A stretch of DNA of 47,848 nucleotides from assembly GCA_945875865.1 (NCBI GenBank), contig CAMCMF010000006.1, positions 1 through 47,848 of the forward strand, given 5' to 3'. Positions 7,480 to 16,437 of the stretch are shown piece by piece; position 1 is the first letter of the stretch; every line of letters begins with the position of its first letter. Source of the stretch: Rhizobium sp. Q54 (GTDB lineage Bacteria > Pseudomonadota > Alphaproteobacteria > Rickettsiales > UBA1997). Under the pieces are notes generated by a model, which was not told the origin of the DNA, searched no databases, and saw only the letters and a list, made by a program, of their open reading frames with translations. The translations under genes and the position numbers were made by a program.

Positions 7480-10368
7480 ATGATCACCAATAATCTCAGC
7501 AATTTGAAACAGTCCGACATAAATTCAGCAAAAAAATCCCCACGAAAGAGCCCCTATAAACGCAACTTCATTATCCTGATCTTAGAAAAAATTTCCTATT
7601 ATATTATCCTATTTCTCTTTGGACGTAACGAATATTACCACGATAAAATAGTAAAGCGCAGCGAGTTTGATCCGACTTACCCTTCAAGATTTCGCAACAT
7701 TCACAAAAGGCATGACAGAATTTTTAGCAAAAAAAATCAGAAAAATAAAACCACTGATCTTGGTCGCTCTTACTCGATCTTCTCTTACATCATCACATCT
7801 TTGGTATTTGGCTGGCTGCTAATCAACGCTTTTCTGATCTATAATAATTTTTGGCTTAACGTTGATAAACAAGTAAAATTCCAAAGTGGCGTGATTGAAA
7901 AAGCTGCAACCGGTGCGATTAGCGCTGTAGAAAATTATCTGAATTATGTGGGCGATAAATTGCTCACCATGAATAGTGAAAATAAAAAAACTGTTATCGC
8001 GCAGATTCTCAAAAAAACTCTCAACAAGGATATCGCTCAAAGAAACGTCTCTTCTTGGATTAGCATCAATTTCGTTAATCCTAATGGAAAAATTATTATC
8101 ACTTCCGATGAAGGTGTTTTAAAAAAACCAATTGATCCTGCGGCATATTTTCCGCTTAAAGAAACGCAGTTGAAAAAGGCTTGGAAGCTAAAAATTGGAC
8201 AATTAACTCACATCGAAACCGACATCTCATCCTACGAAATGCTTCCTGCAACCTTACGTATCGATTATGATAATTTACAACCGATCGGCACTTTTATCGC
8301 GCAAGTTCCAATCGAAGTTATTCAAAGACAAATCGATTGGGTTTTCGGTGATGATGACATCTGCTACATGATTCTCGACAGCAATTATGATTTAATCGCC
8401 AATTCCAAAAGCTTCCTACGCGACAAATTTAAAAAATCAGATTTAGAAAATGAAACGCGGCTTGATGAAATAGTCAGACAATTTCATCCCACCACCAACA
8501 ACCAACTTCCCTTCGAATTTAAAATGGGAGAATGCATTTTCACCAGCTTCCAAAAATCGACAGAATATAACATCACCGCAATCGCCGGCTATCAAGAAAA
8601 ACGCGCTGTCAAAAATTTAACCTTCCAACTTATGATCTCGGTTGGCTCATCAATTGGCGTCGCCATATTCTTCATGGGAACAGTTTATTTATTCCGCCGC
8701 ATGAGAATCGGACCATTCGTGCGAGAATTGATCAATGCTAAAATTGCTGCAGAATCTGCGAGTGTCGCGAAAAGCCAATTCTTATCCAATATGAGTCACG
8801 AGCTACGTACTCCGATGAATGGAATTATCGGTATGAGCCAAGTGCTGCGCGATTCTGGAAAAATAGCGGCCGAAGAGCTTGATCAAGCAAACACCATTTA
8901 TCGCTCAGCAGATGCATTGCTCGCGATCCTAAATGACATTCTCAATTTCTCTAAAATCGAAGCCAAAAAGATTGATCTGGAAATGATCACTTTCGATTTG
9001 AGCGATCTAATCGAAGACATCGCCGATCTCATGTCAGCATCGGCTACTACCAAGGGATTAGAAATTATAACCAACATCGAAAATGATGTGCCAATTTCTC
9101 TAGTTTCCGACTCCGGAAGATTGCGCCAAATCATGAATAATTTGGTAAATAACGCCATCAAATTCACTTATTACGGACAGATTTTTATCGATGTCAGATT
9201 AGAAAAAACCAAAGGAAGCTTCTTCTTCATCAACTTCAATATTCGCGATAGCGGCATCGGTATTCCGCCAGAAAAAATTCCAAATATGTTTACTGCTTTC
9301 ACGCAAGTTGACATGTCTACAACTCGCAAATATGGCGGCACTGGTCTTGGCCTTTCGATCAGCAAAGAATTGGTTGAATTGATGTATGGAAAAATCGGCG
9401 TTACTAGCGAACAAGGCAAAGGATCGAATTTTTGGTTCACCATTCCAATGCAAGAATCAGAAGCGCAAAAATATGATATTTACGTCAAACAAAAAGAAGA
9501 AATCATCGGTAAAAAAGTTATCCTCATCGAAAATAATGAAATCTCCGCCAAGATTCTCGGCAAATATTTTGACGAGCTGCAATTGGAAAAAAATATTATC
9601 CAAATTTCCAACGATATTGCTGAATTCGGAATTGATGAAGAATCAATCGTGCCAAGCATCGAAAAAGTTGAAGGAGTTAATGCGATTATTATCAGTCATA
9701 ATTCCCATGCCGAAGTTGATGCCATAAGCCTCGCTGAAAAAATTAGAAATAGTGATCAACTCAAAAATATTCCTTTGATTTTGCTAATTTCTGCCCAAGA
9801 AAAACTAAAAATTTCGCAAGATAAATTAAAACTTTTCAATCGCGTCGTAAATAAACCAATCAAGAAGGATCGCTTGCTAATGGCGCTATTTTTTGCGCTA
9901 CAAATCACTTATTACGAAGAAGAAGGCGCCTTGATTGAAAAAGGACAAATCAAAGAACCTGACACGAAAACTAGGCATTTAAAAGTTCTGCTTTGCGAAG
10001 ATAATGAAGTAAATATGAAGGTTGCATCAACAATTCTGAAGCGCCTCGGTTTCCAAATCGAATGCGCTGAAAATGGTCAGGAAGCTTTGAATAAATTCCT
10101 GCATGTCCATTATGATTTCATCTTGATGGATTGCATGATGCCGGTGATGGATGGCTTTAAAGCTACAGCAAAAATCAGAGAAATCGAAGCAGAAAGAAAT
10201 GAGAAAAAACCAGCATTAATTTTCGCGCTAACTGCGAATGCCGGAATGGATGATAAGCAAAAATGTCTCGAGGCCGGAATGGATGATTTTATTTCTAAAC
10301 CAATCAAAAAAGAATCAATCGAAGTGGTGGTTAATAAGTGGTTTGATAAGCCTTTAGGGCATCTCTAA
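7480..10368 (+). CDS. Hybrid sensor histidine kinase with periplasmic sensor and two receiver domains
   Basis: This 962-residue inner-membrane kinase has a hydrophobic stretch near residues 30-48, a transmembrane segment at about 98-122, a periplasmic sensor of roughly 260 residues (PDC/CHASE-like, not assigned), and a second transmembrane segment at about 380-405. A HisKA domain follows with [13 protein letters not shown] (His440), then a HATPase domain with [22 protein letters not shown] and [12 protein letters not shown]. Next comes a degenerate receiver (about 678-800) that lacks the phospho-Asp (IIISHNS in its place). A complete receiver ends the protein ([10 protein letters not shown], phospho-Asp884 in FILMDCMMP, and SKPIKKE). 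ATG at 7480 was chosen because the earlier TTG lies inside a MITE. The stop codon is provided by MITE copy B. It may pass phosphate to the Hpt protein at 2413-2772. Confidence 0.93.
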   Translation: MITNNLSNLKQSDINSAKKSPRKSPYKRNFIILILEKISYYIILFLFGRNEYYHDKIVKRSEFDPTYPSRFRNIHKRHDRIFSKKNQKNKTTDLGRSYSIFSYIITSLVFGWLLINAFLIYNNFWLNVDKQVKFQSGVIEKAATGAISAVENYLNYVGDKLLTMNSENKKTVIAQILKKTLNKDIAQRNVSSWISINFVNPNGKIIITSDEGVLKKPIDPAAYFPLKETQLKKAWKLKIGQLTHIETDISSYEMLPATLRIDYDNLQPIGTFIAQVPIEVIQRQIDWVFGDDDICYMILDSNYDLIANSKSFLRDKFKKSDLENETRLDEIVRQFHPTTNNQLPFEFKMGECIFTSFQKSTEYNITAIAGYQEKRAVKNLTFQLMISVGSSIGVAIFFMGTVYLFRRMRIGPFVRELINAKIAAESASVAKSQFLSNMSHELRTPMNGIIGMSQVLRDSGKIAAEELDQANTIYRSADALLAILNDILNFSKIEAKKIDLEMITFDLSDLIEDIADLMSASATTKGLEIITNIENDVPISLVSDSGRLRQIMNNLVNNAIKFTYYGQIFIDVRLEKTKGSFFFINFNIRDSGIGIPPEKIPNMFTAFTQVDMSTTRKYGGTGLGLSISKELVELMYGKIGVTSEQGKGSNFWFTIPMQESEAQKYDIYVKQKEEIIGKKVILIENNEISAKILGKYFDELQLEKNIIQISNDIAEFGIDEESIVPSIEKVEGVNAIIISHNSHAEVDAISLAEKIRNSDQLKNIPLILLISAQEKLKISQDKLKLFNRVVNKPIKKDRLLMALFFALQITYYEEEGALIEKGQIKEPDTKTRHLKVLLCEDNEVNMKVASTILKRLGFQIECAENGQEALNKFLHVHYDFILMDCMMPVMDGFKATAKIREIEAERNEKKPALIFALTANAGMDDKQKCLEAGMDDFISKPIKKESIEVVVNKWFDKPLGHL

Positions 10369-10499
10369 AAATTGTCTTTTCCGGTAATTTTGAGTTTTAA
10401 CAAATTTGCTCGAGAGCACGTATATCTAATACGCTTACCTTCTCGCAAATTTGTTAAAACTCAAAATTCCTCGAAAAATCCTAATTTTTAGAGGCGCCC
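10357..10499 (+). mobile_element. MITE-like element, full-length copy B
   Basis: This 143 bp copy begins GGGCATCTCTAAAAATTG and ends TAATTTTTAGAGGCGCCC. It has the same internal inverted pair as copy A. Perfect 4 bp direct repeats TTTA flank it (10353-10356 and 10500-10503). Its TAA at 10366-10368 stops the hybrid kinase. Removing the element plus one TTTA gives CCT TTA TGA, so the pre-insertion gene would have ended at the TGA now at 10504-10506. Confidence 0.92.
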
Positions 10500-10508
10500 T
10501 TTATGACA

Positions 10509-10566
10509 TTCTCGGCTTCTTGAAGCTGATTTCAGAATTCCTCGAAAAATCCTAATTTTTAGAGGA
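10509..10566. mobile_element. Partial MITE right end (copy I) joined to a short palindrome
   Basis: The segment at 10534-10566 (CCTCGAAAAATCCTAATTTT then TAGAGGAGCTC) is the right-hand palindrome of the element without a recognisable left terminus. Just left of it is CTCGGCTTCTTGAAGCTG, which also occurs in the palindrome at 1416-1451. The TAA in the element (as read on the minus strand) is the stop codon of the HAD phosphatase. Confidence 0.65.
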
Positions 10567-11269
10567 GCTCTATCAACTCTTGATGATCAAAATAAACCGG
10601 AATCGCGCCCTTCCCTTCCTTTCCTTTCGCTAAAATTTCTTTTGAAATAGTTTTAGAAATTTGATTCGAAGAATATCCGTAAACTATCGGCGTACAACCT
10701 GAAGCATAAGCACATTCCACATCGGCAATGGTATCACCAATAAACCAAACTTCATCTTTTTTACAATCGATATCAGAGCCAAGCAAGGCAAGCTCAACTG
10801 GCTCTCGGCTTGGCTTATCAGCATTTGCATCATTCGCTCCAACTACCGCGAAAAAAAATCTATCCACTTCAAGTTGCTTTGCTTCTTTGCGCAAACTCAC
10901 GCCGATTTTATTGCTGACGATAAATTGCGTGATTCCTTGCTCATGAATTTTTTTAATTAATTCCAAAGCATGCGGTAAAAATCTGATGCGTTCGAGCTGA
11001 ATTGAGCGATAATTATTTTTATAAATCTTGCCGGCCTCTTCCCAATCATTACCAAAAATTATTGGAAAAGATTCGCGCATCGATTTATGAACATTATCGC
11101 GAACTTTTTCCAAACCCCAAGCCTCGCGACCCATCTCACTCATGGTCTTATCGATGGAATATTGAATCAATGGCCAAGTATCAACCAGAGTATTGTCCCA
11201 ATCAAAAATTATCGCCTTCGGCTTTTTTAAATGCACAAGAGCTTCTTTGTTTTTTAAAAGTTCAGTCAT
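10559..11269 (-). CDS. HAD-superfamily phosphatase (phosphoglycolate-phosphatase-like)
   Basis: This is a 236-residue cytosolic HAD hydrolase. Motif I is FDWDNTLVDTW (nucleophile Asp and acid Asp), motif II is FIVSNKIG, the motif III Lys lies in NADKPSREP, and motif IV is EVWFIGDTIADVECA. A helical cap follows motif I, as in Gph-type phosphatases. The substrate is not certain; phosphoglycolate or another small phosphate ester is typical. The last residues (ELIELL) run into a MITE right end that provides the stop. It begins 5 bases after fdxA and probably shares its operon with ccmC and fdxA. Confidence 0.88.
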   Translation of the reverse strand: MTELLKNKEALVHLKKPKAIIFDWDNTLVDTWPLIQYSIDKTMSEMGREAWGLEKVRDNVHKSMRESFPIIFGNDWEEAGKIYKNNYRSIQLERIRFLPHALELIKKIHEQGITQFIVSNKIGVSLRKEAKQLEVDRFFFAVVGANDANADKPSREPVELALLGSDIDCKKDEVWFIGDTIADVECAYASGCTPIVYGYSSNQISKTISKEILAKGKEGKGAIPVYFDHQELIELL

Positions 11270-11274
11270 GAAAA

Positions 11275-11610
11275 TTATTTTTGTTTTGCTGGACGTGGAT
11301 CGAAAAATTTTTCAAATTTATTTTTCATCCCATCCATTTCTTTTGCTTCCGTAAGTTCATCTTTTTTCTTGGTAATCACCGGCCAAAGTTTTGCATATTT
11401 GCGATTGATCTCCACCCATTTTGATAATTCCGGAGCTTCGGGCGAGATCGCTTCAGCTGGGCATTCCACCACACAAACACCGCAATCGATACAGGCATCA
11501 GGATCGATCACCAACATATTTTCACCTTCATAAAAACAGTCAACCGGACAGACCGAAACACAATCGGTGTATTTGCAACGCACACAATTATCGGTAACTA
11601 CGTAAGTCAT
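11275..11610 (-). CDS. fdxA: Seven-iron (3Fe-4S / 4Fe-4S) ferredoxin
   Basis: This 111-residue ferredoxin starts [17 protein letters not shown] and continues [12 protein letters not shown], the cluster-binding half typical of FdxA. It has a second motif [12 protein letters not shown] for the 4Fe-4S cluster. The long helical C-terminal tail ([19 protein letters not shown], then a Lys-rich end) is characteristic of alphaproteobacterial FdxA. It is a soluble electron carrier. Its ATG overlaps the ccmC stop as ATGA, implying coupled translation. No dedicated reductase is adjacent. Confidence 0.95.
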   Translation of the reverse strand: MTYVVTDNCVRCKYTDCVSVCPVDCFYEGENMLVIDPDACIDCGVCVVECPAEAISPEAPELSKWVEINRKYAKLWPVITKKKDELTEAKEMDGMKNKFEKFFDPRPAKQK

Positions 11611-12302
11611 TTTTGTAATTTTTTAATTAGGATTTCGCTTCGAACGCGAAGCAGCGAGAGGAAAACAAAATAAGAAAAATAAACTCCAAACATCAAAAGT
11701 AATGGCTGCAACATTGTAGGATGAATCGAGACGCCGCCTGAGCGCATGATGCTGGCCGGCTGGTGAAGTGAATTCCAATATTCGACAGAAAATTTGATGA
11801 TCGGCACATTAATGAAACCGACGATGGAAATAATCGCCGCGATTCTTTCACCCTTATTTTTATCATCAAAAGAGCTGAGCAAAATTATGTAACCAAGATA
11901 GAGAAAAAATAAAATTAACACCGAAGTTAGTCGCGCATCCCAAACCCACCAACTGCCCCAAATCGGCTTGCCCCAAAGGCTGCCGGTGATTAGCGTGATA
12001 AAAGTAAAAACACATCCAATCGGCGCAATTGATTTTGCGATGAGATAAAAAAACGGATTTTTCCAGATGAATCCCGAGAGATTAAACGCCGCCATCAGCG
12101 TATAAATTAACAATGCCATCCATGCCGCCGGAACATGCACATACATTATTTTCACCGCGTTTGATTGCTGATAATCATTGGGCGAATTGATGATGGCAAA
12201 AATTGCGAAAGTTAAAAAACCTAAAAAACACGCCAAAGAAAAAGGCGCAAAAAAGCGGAAATTTTTTTCGAAATTTTTGAGTTTGAAGAGAGTTGAAAAC
12301 AT
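11607..12302 (-). CDS. ccmC: Heme exporter / cytochrome c maturation protein CcmC
   Basis: CcmC is an integral inner-membrane protein that delivers heme to CcmE for c-type cytochrome assembly. The 231-residue sequence has six predicted membrane segments and the tryptophan-rich heme-handling motif [13 protein letters not shown]. The first conserved His falls in MYVHVPAAW and the second in the segment SLHQPASI; both are axial-ligand candidates in the family. Length is normal. It overlaps fdxA by 4 bases. No other ccm genes are here, and scattered ccm genes are common in Rickettsiales-type genomes. Confidence 0.95.
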   Translation of the reverse strand: MFSTLFKLKNFEKNFRFFAPFSLACFLGFLTFAIFAIINSPNDYQQSNAVKIMYVHVPAAWMALLIYTLMAAFNLSGFIWKNPFFYLIAKSIAPIGCVFTFITLITGSLWGKPIWGSWWVWDARLTSVLILFFLYLGYIILLSSFDDKNKGERIAAIISIVGFINVPIIKFSVEYWNSLHQPASIMRSGGVSIHPTMLQPLLLMFGVYFSYFVFLSLLRVRSEILIKKLQK

Positions 12303-12320
12303 ATTTAAAATTTATTGAAG

Positions 12321-12405
12321 ATGGACCCCGTCATGCGACGGGGTGACACTGCTTGGGGCACGAGTACCACCAAATTGTCACCCCGTCGCATGACGGGGTC
12401 CACCT
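12321..12405. repeat. GTCACCCCGTCGCATGACGG hairpin repeat (copy 1)
   Basis: Two inverted arms, TGGACCCCGTCATGCGACGG and its complement, surround a variable centre of about 35 bp. Each arm is itself a small palindrome. It lies between the ccmC start and the hisS stop. Other copies are at 27092, 41015 and 41943. Confidence 0.9.
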
Positions 12406-12410
12406 TTCTT

Positions 12411-13664
12411 TTATAGCTTCCCCTCAAGATAATGAACCAAAAGCTCCTGCTTAACTTTCTGCTCCTTAGCATTGTCAAAATCCTTCACAGAAACTTCGCC
12501 ATTTTTCATTTCATCTTCGCCGATAATTACGACAAAACGTGAATTATTTTGTGAAGCGCGTTTCATTTGTTTTTTGAAATTTCCTTCAAAAATAAATTCC
12601 GCAACAAAGCCAGAATTACGAAGTTTTTGTGTGATTTCGAAAGCGTAAATTTTTTCTTTTTGCGAAATATAATTTACTGCAATTGGACGAATTTTTTGTA
12701 CTTTATTTTCGATCAAAAGCATCAAGCGCTCAACACCAGCTGCAAAGCCAATCGCCGGCACTTTTTTGCCGCTCATTTTTTCCACTAAATTATCGTAACG
12801 ACCACCCGCCAAAACTGTGTTTTGCGCGCCTTCATGCGACATTACAAATTCAAAAACTGTCGAAGTGTAATAATCCAAACCACGCACCAAGCGTTGATTG
12901 ACGCGGTATTTCACACCGAATTTTGTAAGCAGATTTAGAATTTCATCAAAACGCGATTTTGCTTCAGCAGAAAAAAACTTCGAAATTTCCGGCGCATCAG
13001 CCAAAAGTTCAATGTCTCCAGCATCTTTAGAATCAAGGATGCGCAACGGATTTTTTTCTAAACGCGTTTGCGAATCTGCCGATAAATCATTTTTAAATTT
13101 CGTAAAATATTCGGTGAGCGCGACTTCATAATTTTTTTTCGTTTCCAAACAGCCTAGCGAATTTATTTCGAGAGTAGTTTTTTCCAAAATCCCCAAATCC
13201 TTGAGAATAGCCGCTGCAAGAAGGATCACTTCCACATCGCAAAATAAATTATCTTCACCAAAAATTTCGGCATTGATTTGATGGAACTGACGCTGACGAC
13301 CTTTTTGCGGACGATCGTAACGAAAAATAGGACCGAAAGAAAAAAGCTTTCTCGGCATAACCTGCATCAATTCGCCGTTAGAAACTAAAGCGCGCACGAC
13401 GCCAGCAGTAAATTCTGGACGCAGCGTTAAAAAATTATTTGAACGATCTTCAAACTTATAAACTTCTTTTGAAACAATGTCCGAAGTCTCGCCCAGATTG
13501 CGCTCAAACACTTCGCTAAATTCAAAAATCGGAGTTTGTAATTCTTCAAAACCAAAATTTTCGCTACGTTTTTTTGATTTTTCGATGATGTGATTAAAGA
13601 GTTTTATCTCGTCACCAAAGAGGTCTTTCGTTCCCCGAACCGGCTGGAGTTTATGATCTGACAT
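12411..13664 (-). CDS. hisS: Histidyl-tRNA synthetase
   Basis: This is a class II aminoacyl-tRNA synthetase that charges tRNA-His. The 417-residue protein shows PVRGTKDLFGDE at the start, motif 2 as FRYDRPQKGRQRQFHQINAE, the histidine-binding segments LVRGLDYYTSTVFEF and AGGRYDNLVEKM, and motif 3 with GFAAGVERLML. A C-terminal anticodon-binding domain (about 325-417) follows. ATG at 13664 is clear (MSDHKLQPVRG). It has a hairpin repeat immediately downstream. Confidence 0.97.
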   Translation of the reverse strand: MSDHKLQPVRGTKDLFGDEIKLFNHIIEKSKKRSENFGFEELQTPIFEFSEVFERNLGETSDIVSKEVYKFEDRSNNFLTLRPEFTAGVVRALVSNGELMQVMPRKLFSFGPIFRYDRPQKGRQRQFHQINAEIFGEDNLFCDVEVILLAAAILKDLGILEKTTLEINSLGCLETKKNYEVALTEYFTKFKNDLSADSQTRLEKNPLRILDSKDAGDIELLADAPEISKFFSAEAKSRFDEILNLLTKFGVKYRVNQRLVRGLDYYTSTVFEFVMSHEGAQNTVLAGGRYDNLVEKMSGKKVPAIGFAAGVERLMLLIENKVQKIRPIAVNYISQKEKIYAFEITQKLRNSGFVAEFIFEGNFKKQMKRASQNNSRFVVIIGEDEMKNGEVSVKDFDNAKEQKVKQELLVHYLEGKL

Positions 13665-13761
13665 GAAAATTAATTACGATTTAAAAATTAAAAATTAGTT
13701 TCGGAAGCGACGAATTTTTAATCATTAATTCGTAAACCACAAATCCTAAACCCTCATCACT

Positions 13762-14571
13762 ATGAACAAAAATATCTTTGAAAAAATCAAACAAGTTAAT
13801 GCTGCCGGTAAAGAATTATGGCGGGCGCGTGACCTTTTTAAACTTCTTGGCTATACTGAATATAGCAAATTTTTGCCAGTAATTGAAAGAGCGAAGATAG
13901 CTTGCGAAACCAGTAAACAAGCGGTTGATTTGCATTTCGCTCACGTGAGCGAAACCCAACCGTCCCGCAACCAGTATGGCTTGATCGGTGGTCGAGAAAT
14001 TTCCGATTTTCAATTATCACGTTACGCTTGTTACTTAATCGCACAAAATAGTGATCCTCGGAAGGAAGAGGTGGCGCTGGCTCAGACCTATTTTGCTATT
14101 CAAACGAGAAAGCAAGAATTGCAGGATCAGATGATTGAAGATCGCAATCGTGTTTATTTGCGTAGCGAAGTTACTGAGCATAATAAAAAATTAGCCAGTA
14201 CTGCAAAAGCTGCTGGGGTCAGTAATTACGCCAGTTTTCAGGATTTTGGTTATATGGGCTTGTATGGTGGATTACGTCAAAAAGACATTCATAAAAAGAA
14301 AGGTTTAAAACCAAAAGAAACCATTCTTGATCATATGGGCAGCGAGGAGTTGGCGGCGAATTTATTTCGCGCAACTCAAGCCGATGCTAGAATTAAACGC
14401 GAAAATATTTTTGGCCAAAGCGAAGCAAACAAAACACATCTTGATGTCGGAAAAAAGGTTCGTAAAACAATTGTTGATCTCGGCGGAACCATGCCAGAAA
14501 AGCTCCCGACTCCAAGCAATATTAAAGATGCTAAAAAACGACTCGGGAAAAATTCCAAAAAAATAAAATAA
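13762..14571 (+). CDS. dinD: DNA-damage-inducible protein D family
   Basis: The 269-residue protein aligns end to end from memory with E. coli Din[106 protein letters not shown] and [13 protein letters not shown]. DinD is an SOS-induced protein reported to inhibit RecA filament activity in E. coli; the N-terminal half is BRO-N-like. The section between HFAHVSE and ISDFQLSRY contains a small palindrome (TCGCTCACGTGAGCGA). I did not find a clear LexA box upstream. The stop is 1 base before lepA. Confidence 0.9.
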   Translation: MNKNIFEKIKQVNAAGKELWRARDLFKLLGYTEYSKFLPVIERAKIACETSKQAVDLHFAHVSETQPSRNQYGLIGGREISDFQLSRYACYLIAQNSDPRKEEVALAQTYFAIQTRKQELQDQMIEDRNRVYLRSEVTEHNKKLASTAKAAGVSNYASFQDFGYMGLYGGLRQKDIHKKKGLKPKETILDHMGSEELAANLFRATQADARIKRENIFGQSEANKTHLDVGKKVRKTIVDLGGTMPEKLPTPSNIKDAKKRLGKNSKKIK

Positions 14572-14572
14572 A

Positions 14573-16405
14573 ATGTCTCAAAATCATCTCTCACTCATCC
14601 GCAATTTTTCCATCGTTGCCCATATCGATCACGGTAAATCAACGCTTTCCGACCGCTTAATTCAAGAATGCGGCGCGATTTCTGATCGTGAAATGACGGC
14701 GCAAATTCTTGATTCGATGGATATTGAAAAAGAGCGCGGCATCACGATCAAGGCACAAACCGTGCGCCTTTCTTACAAGGCTGATGACGGAAATACTTAC
14801 ATGCTAAATTTGATGGATACTCCCGGCCACGTCGATTTCGCTTACGAGGTTTCTCGTTGTCTTGCTGCTTGCGAAGGCTCGATTTTAGTAGTCGATTCAA
14901 CCCAAGGTGTCGAAGCGCAAACTCTCGCCAATGTTTATCAAGCGATTAACAATAATCATGAAATCGTTCCGGTTTTAAATAAAATTGATCTACCCGCTTC
15001 CGATCCAGAAAAAGTTAGAAAACAAATTGAGGAAGTAATCGGCATCGACACTTCAGATGCGATTTTAGTTTCCGCAAAAACTGGCGTCGGAATTCACGAA
15101 ACTCTCGAAGCTGTTGTAAAAAGATTACCCGCTCCAAAAGGAAATCCCGATGGCGATTTCAAAGCTTTATTGATCGATAGTTGGTACGACACCTATCTCG
15201 GCGTTATCGTGCTGGTGCGGGTTATCGACGGTTCGTTAAAAAAAGGACAAAAAATAAAAATGATCGCGGCGAACGCTGTTTATCAAGTTGATTCTGTCGG
15301 ATTTTTCACGCCGAAAAAATATTTCTGCGATGATTTAAAAGCCGGCGAAGTTGGCTTCATCAACGCCCAAATCAAGCAAGTCGCAGATTGTAAAGTGGGA
15401 GACACCATCGTTTTAGCCAGCAATGAAAACGCCACTTTGCTGCCGGGTTTCAAACAATCTCAACCAGTAGTTTTTTGCGGAATTTATCCGATCGACTCTT
15501 CAGAATTTGAAAAATTTCGCGATGCTTTGGGCAAGCTTCATCTCAACGACGCCTCTTTCGAATATGAAGCAGAAACCTCTACTGCTTTGGGCCACGGCTT
15601 TCGCTGCGGCTTTTTAGGTTTACTGCATTTGGAAATTATTCAGGAACGTTTGGAACGTGAATTCGATCTCGATTTAATCACAACAGCACCTTCAGTAATT
15701 TACAAAATTCACTTGCGCAGCAATGAACAAAATGCCGAACGCGGCTCTGGAGAAATTATCGAAATTCACTCGCCCGCAGAAATGCCCGATCCAACAAAAA
15801 TCGAATTCATGGAAGAGCCGTGGATCAAGGCTACAATCATGACGCCGGATGAATATCTCGGTTCCGTTCTCGATCTTTGCACCCAAAAACGCGGCATCCA
15901 AAAAGATCTGAGCTATGTCGGAGATCGCGCCATGTTGATTTATCGCTTGCCACTCAATGAAATTGTTTACGACTTTTACGATCGCTTAAAATCCTGCTCG
16001 CGCGGCTATGCCAGCTTCGATTGGCAAATGGATGGTTACGAGGAAAGTAACTTGGTGAAATTGGCGATTATGGTTAATGCTGAGCCGGTTGATGCACTTT
16101 CATTCATCACTCACAAAACTCGCGCCGAAAGTCGCGGTCGTGCAATTTGCATGAAGTTGAAAGAATTAATTCCCAGACAAATGTTTGCGATTGCGATTCA
16201 AGCGGCGATTGGTGGAAAAATTGTGGCGCGAGAATCAATTTCAGCGATGCGAAAAGATGTGACCGCCAAATGCTACGGTGGGGATATTTCGCGGAAGAGA
16301 AAATTGTTGGATAAGCAAAAGAAGGGCAAGAAAAAGATGAGAGAAATTGGTAATGTGGAGATTCCCCAAAGCGCGTTTTTAGCGGCGCTGAGGTTGGATG
16401 AGTAG
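14573..16405 (+). CDS. lepA: Elongation factor 4 (LepA) GTPase
   Basis: LepA is a ribosome-associated GTPase that acts on elongating or initiating ribosomes. The 610-residue protein has G1 AHIDHGKST, the switch region [14 protein letters not shown]3 [10 protein letters not shown] and G4 VLNKIDLP, followed by the EF-G-like domains and the LepA-specific C-terminal end ([20 protein letters not shown]). Length is close to the usual 600. ATG follows the dinD stop by 1 base, with no separate ribosome site visible beyond the dinD end, so coupling is likely. Confidence 0.98.
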   Translation: MSQNHLSLIRNFSIVAHIDHGKSTLSDRLIQECGAISDREMTAQILDSMDIEKERGITIKAQTVRLSYKADDGNTYMLNLMDTPGHVDFAYEVSRCLAACEGSILVVDSTQGVEAQTLANVYQAINNNHEIVPVLNKIDLPASDPEKVRKQIEEVIGIDTSDAILVSAKTGVGIHETLEAVVKRLPAPKGNPDGDFKALLIDSWYDTYLGVIVLVRVIDGSLKKGQKIKMIAANAVYQVDSVGFFTPKKYFCDDLKAGEVGFINAQIKQVADCKVGDTIVLASNENATLLPGFKQSQPVVFCGIYPIDSSEFEKFRDALGKLHLNDASFEYEAETSTALGHGFRCGFLGLLHLEIIQERLEREFDLDLITTAPSVIYKIHLRSNEQNAERGSGEIIEIHSPAEMPDPTKIEFMEEPWIKATIMTPDEYLGSVLDLCTQKRGIQKDLSYVGDRAMLIYRLPLNEIVYDFYDRLKSCSRGYASFDWQMDGYEESNLVKLAIMVNAEPVDALSFITHKTRAESRGRAICMKLKELIPRQMFAIAIQAAIGGKIVARESISAMRKDVTAKCYGGDISRKRKLLDKQKKGKKKMREIGNVEIPQSAFLAALRLDE

Positions 16406-16437
16406 GGTTTTTTAAACTCTAGGGCATTTCTTTCTTA

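Noticed and set aside
13900-14010. In-frame repeat insertion in DinD
   Set aside because: A small palindrome lies here, but the segment length is close to other DinD proteins from memory, so no clear insertion.
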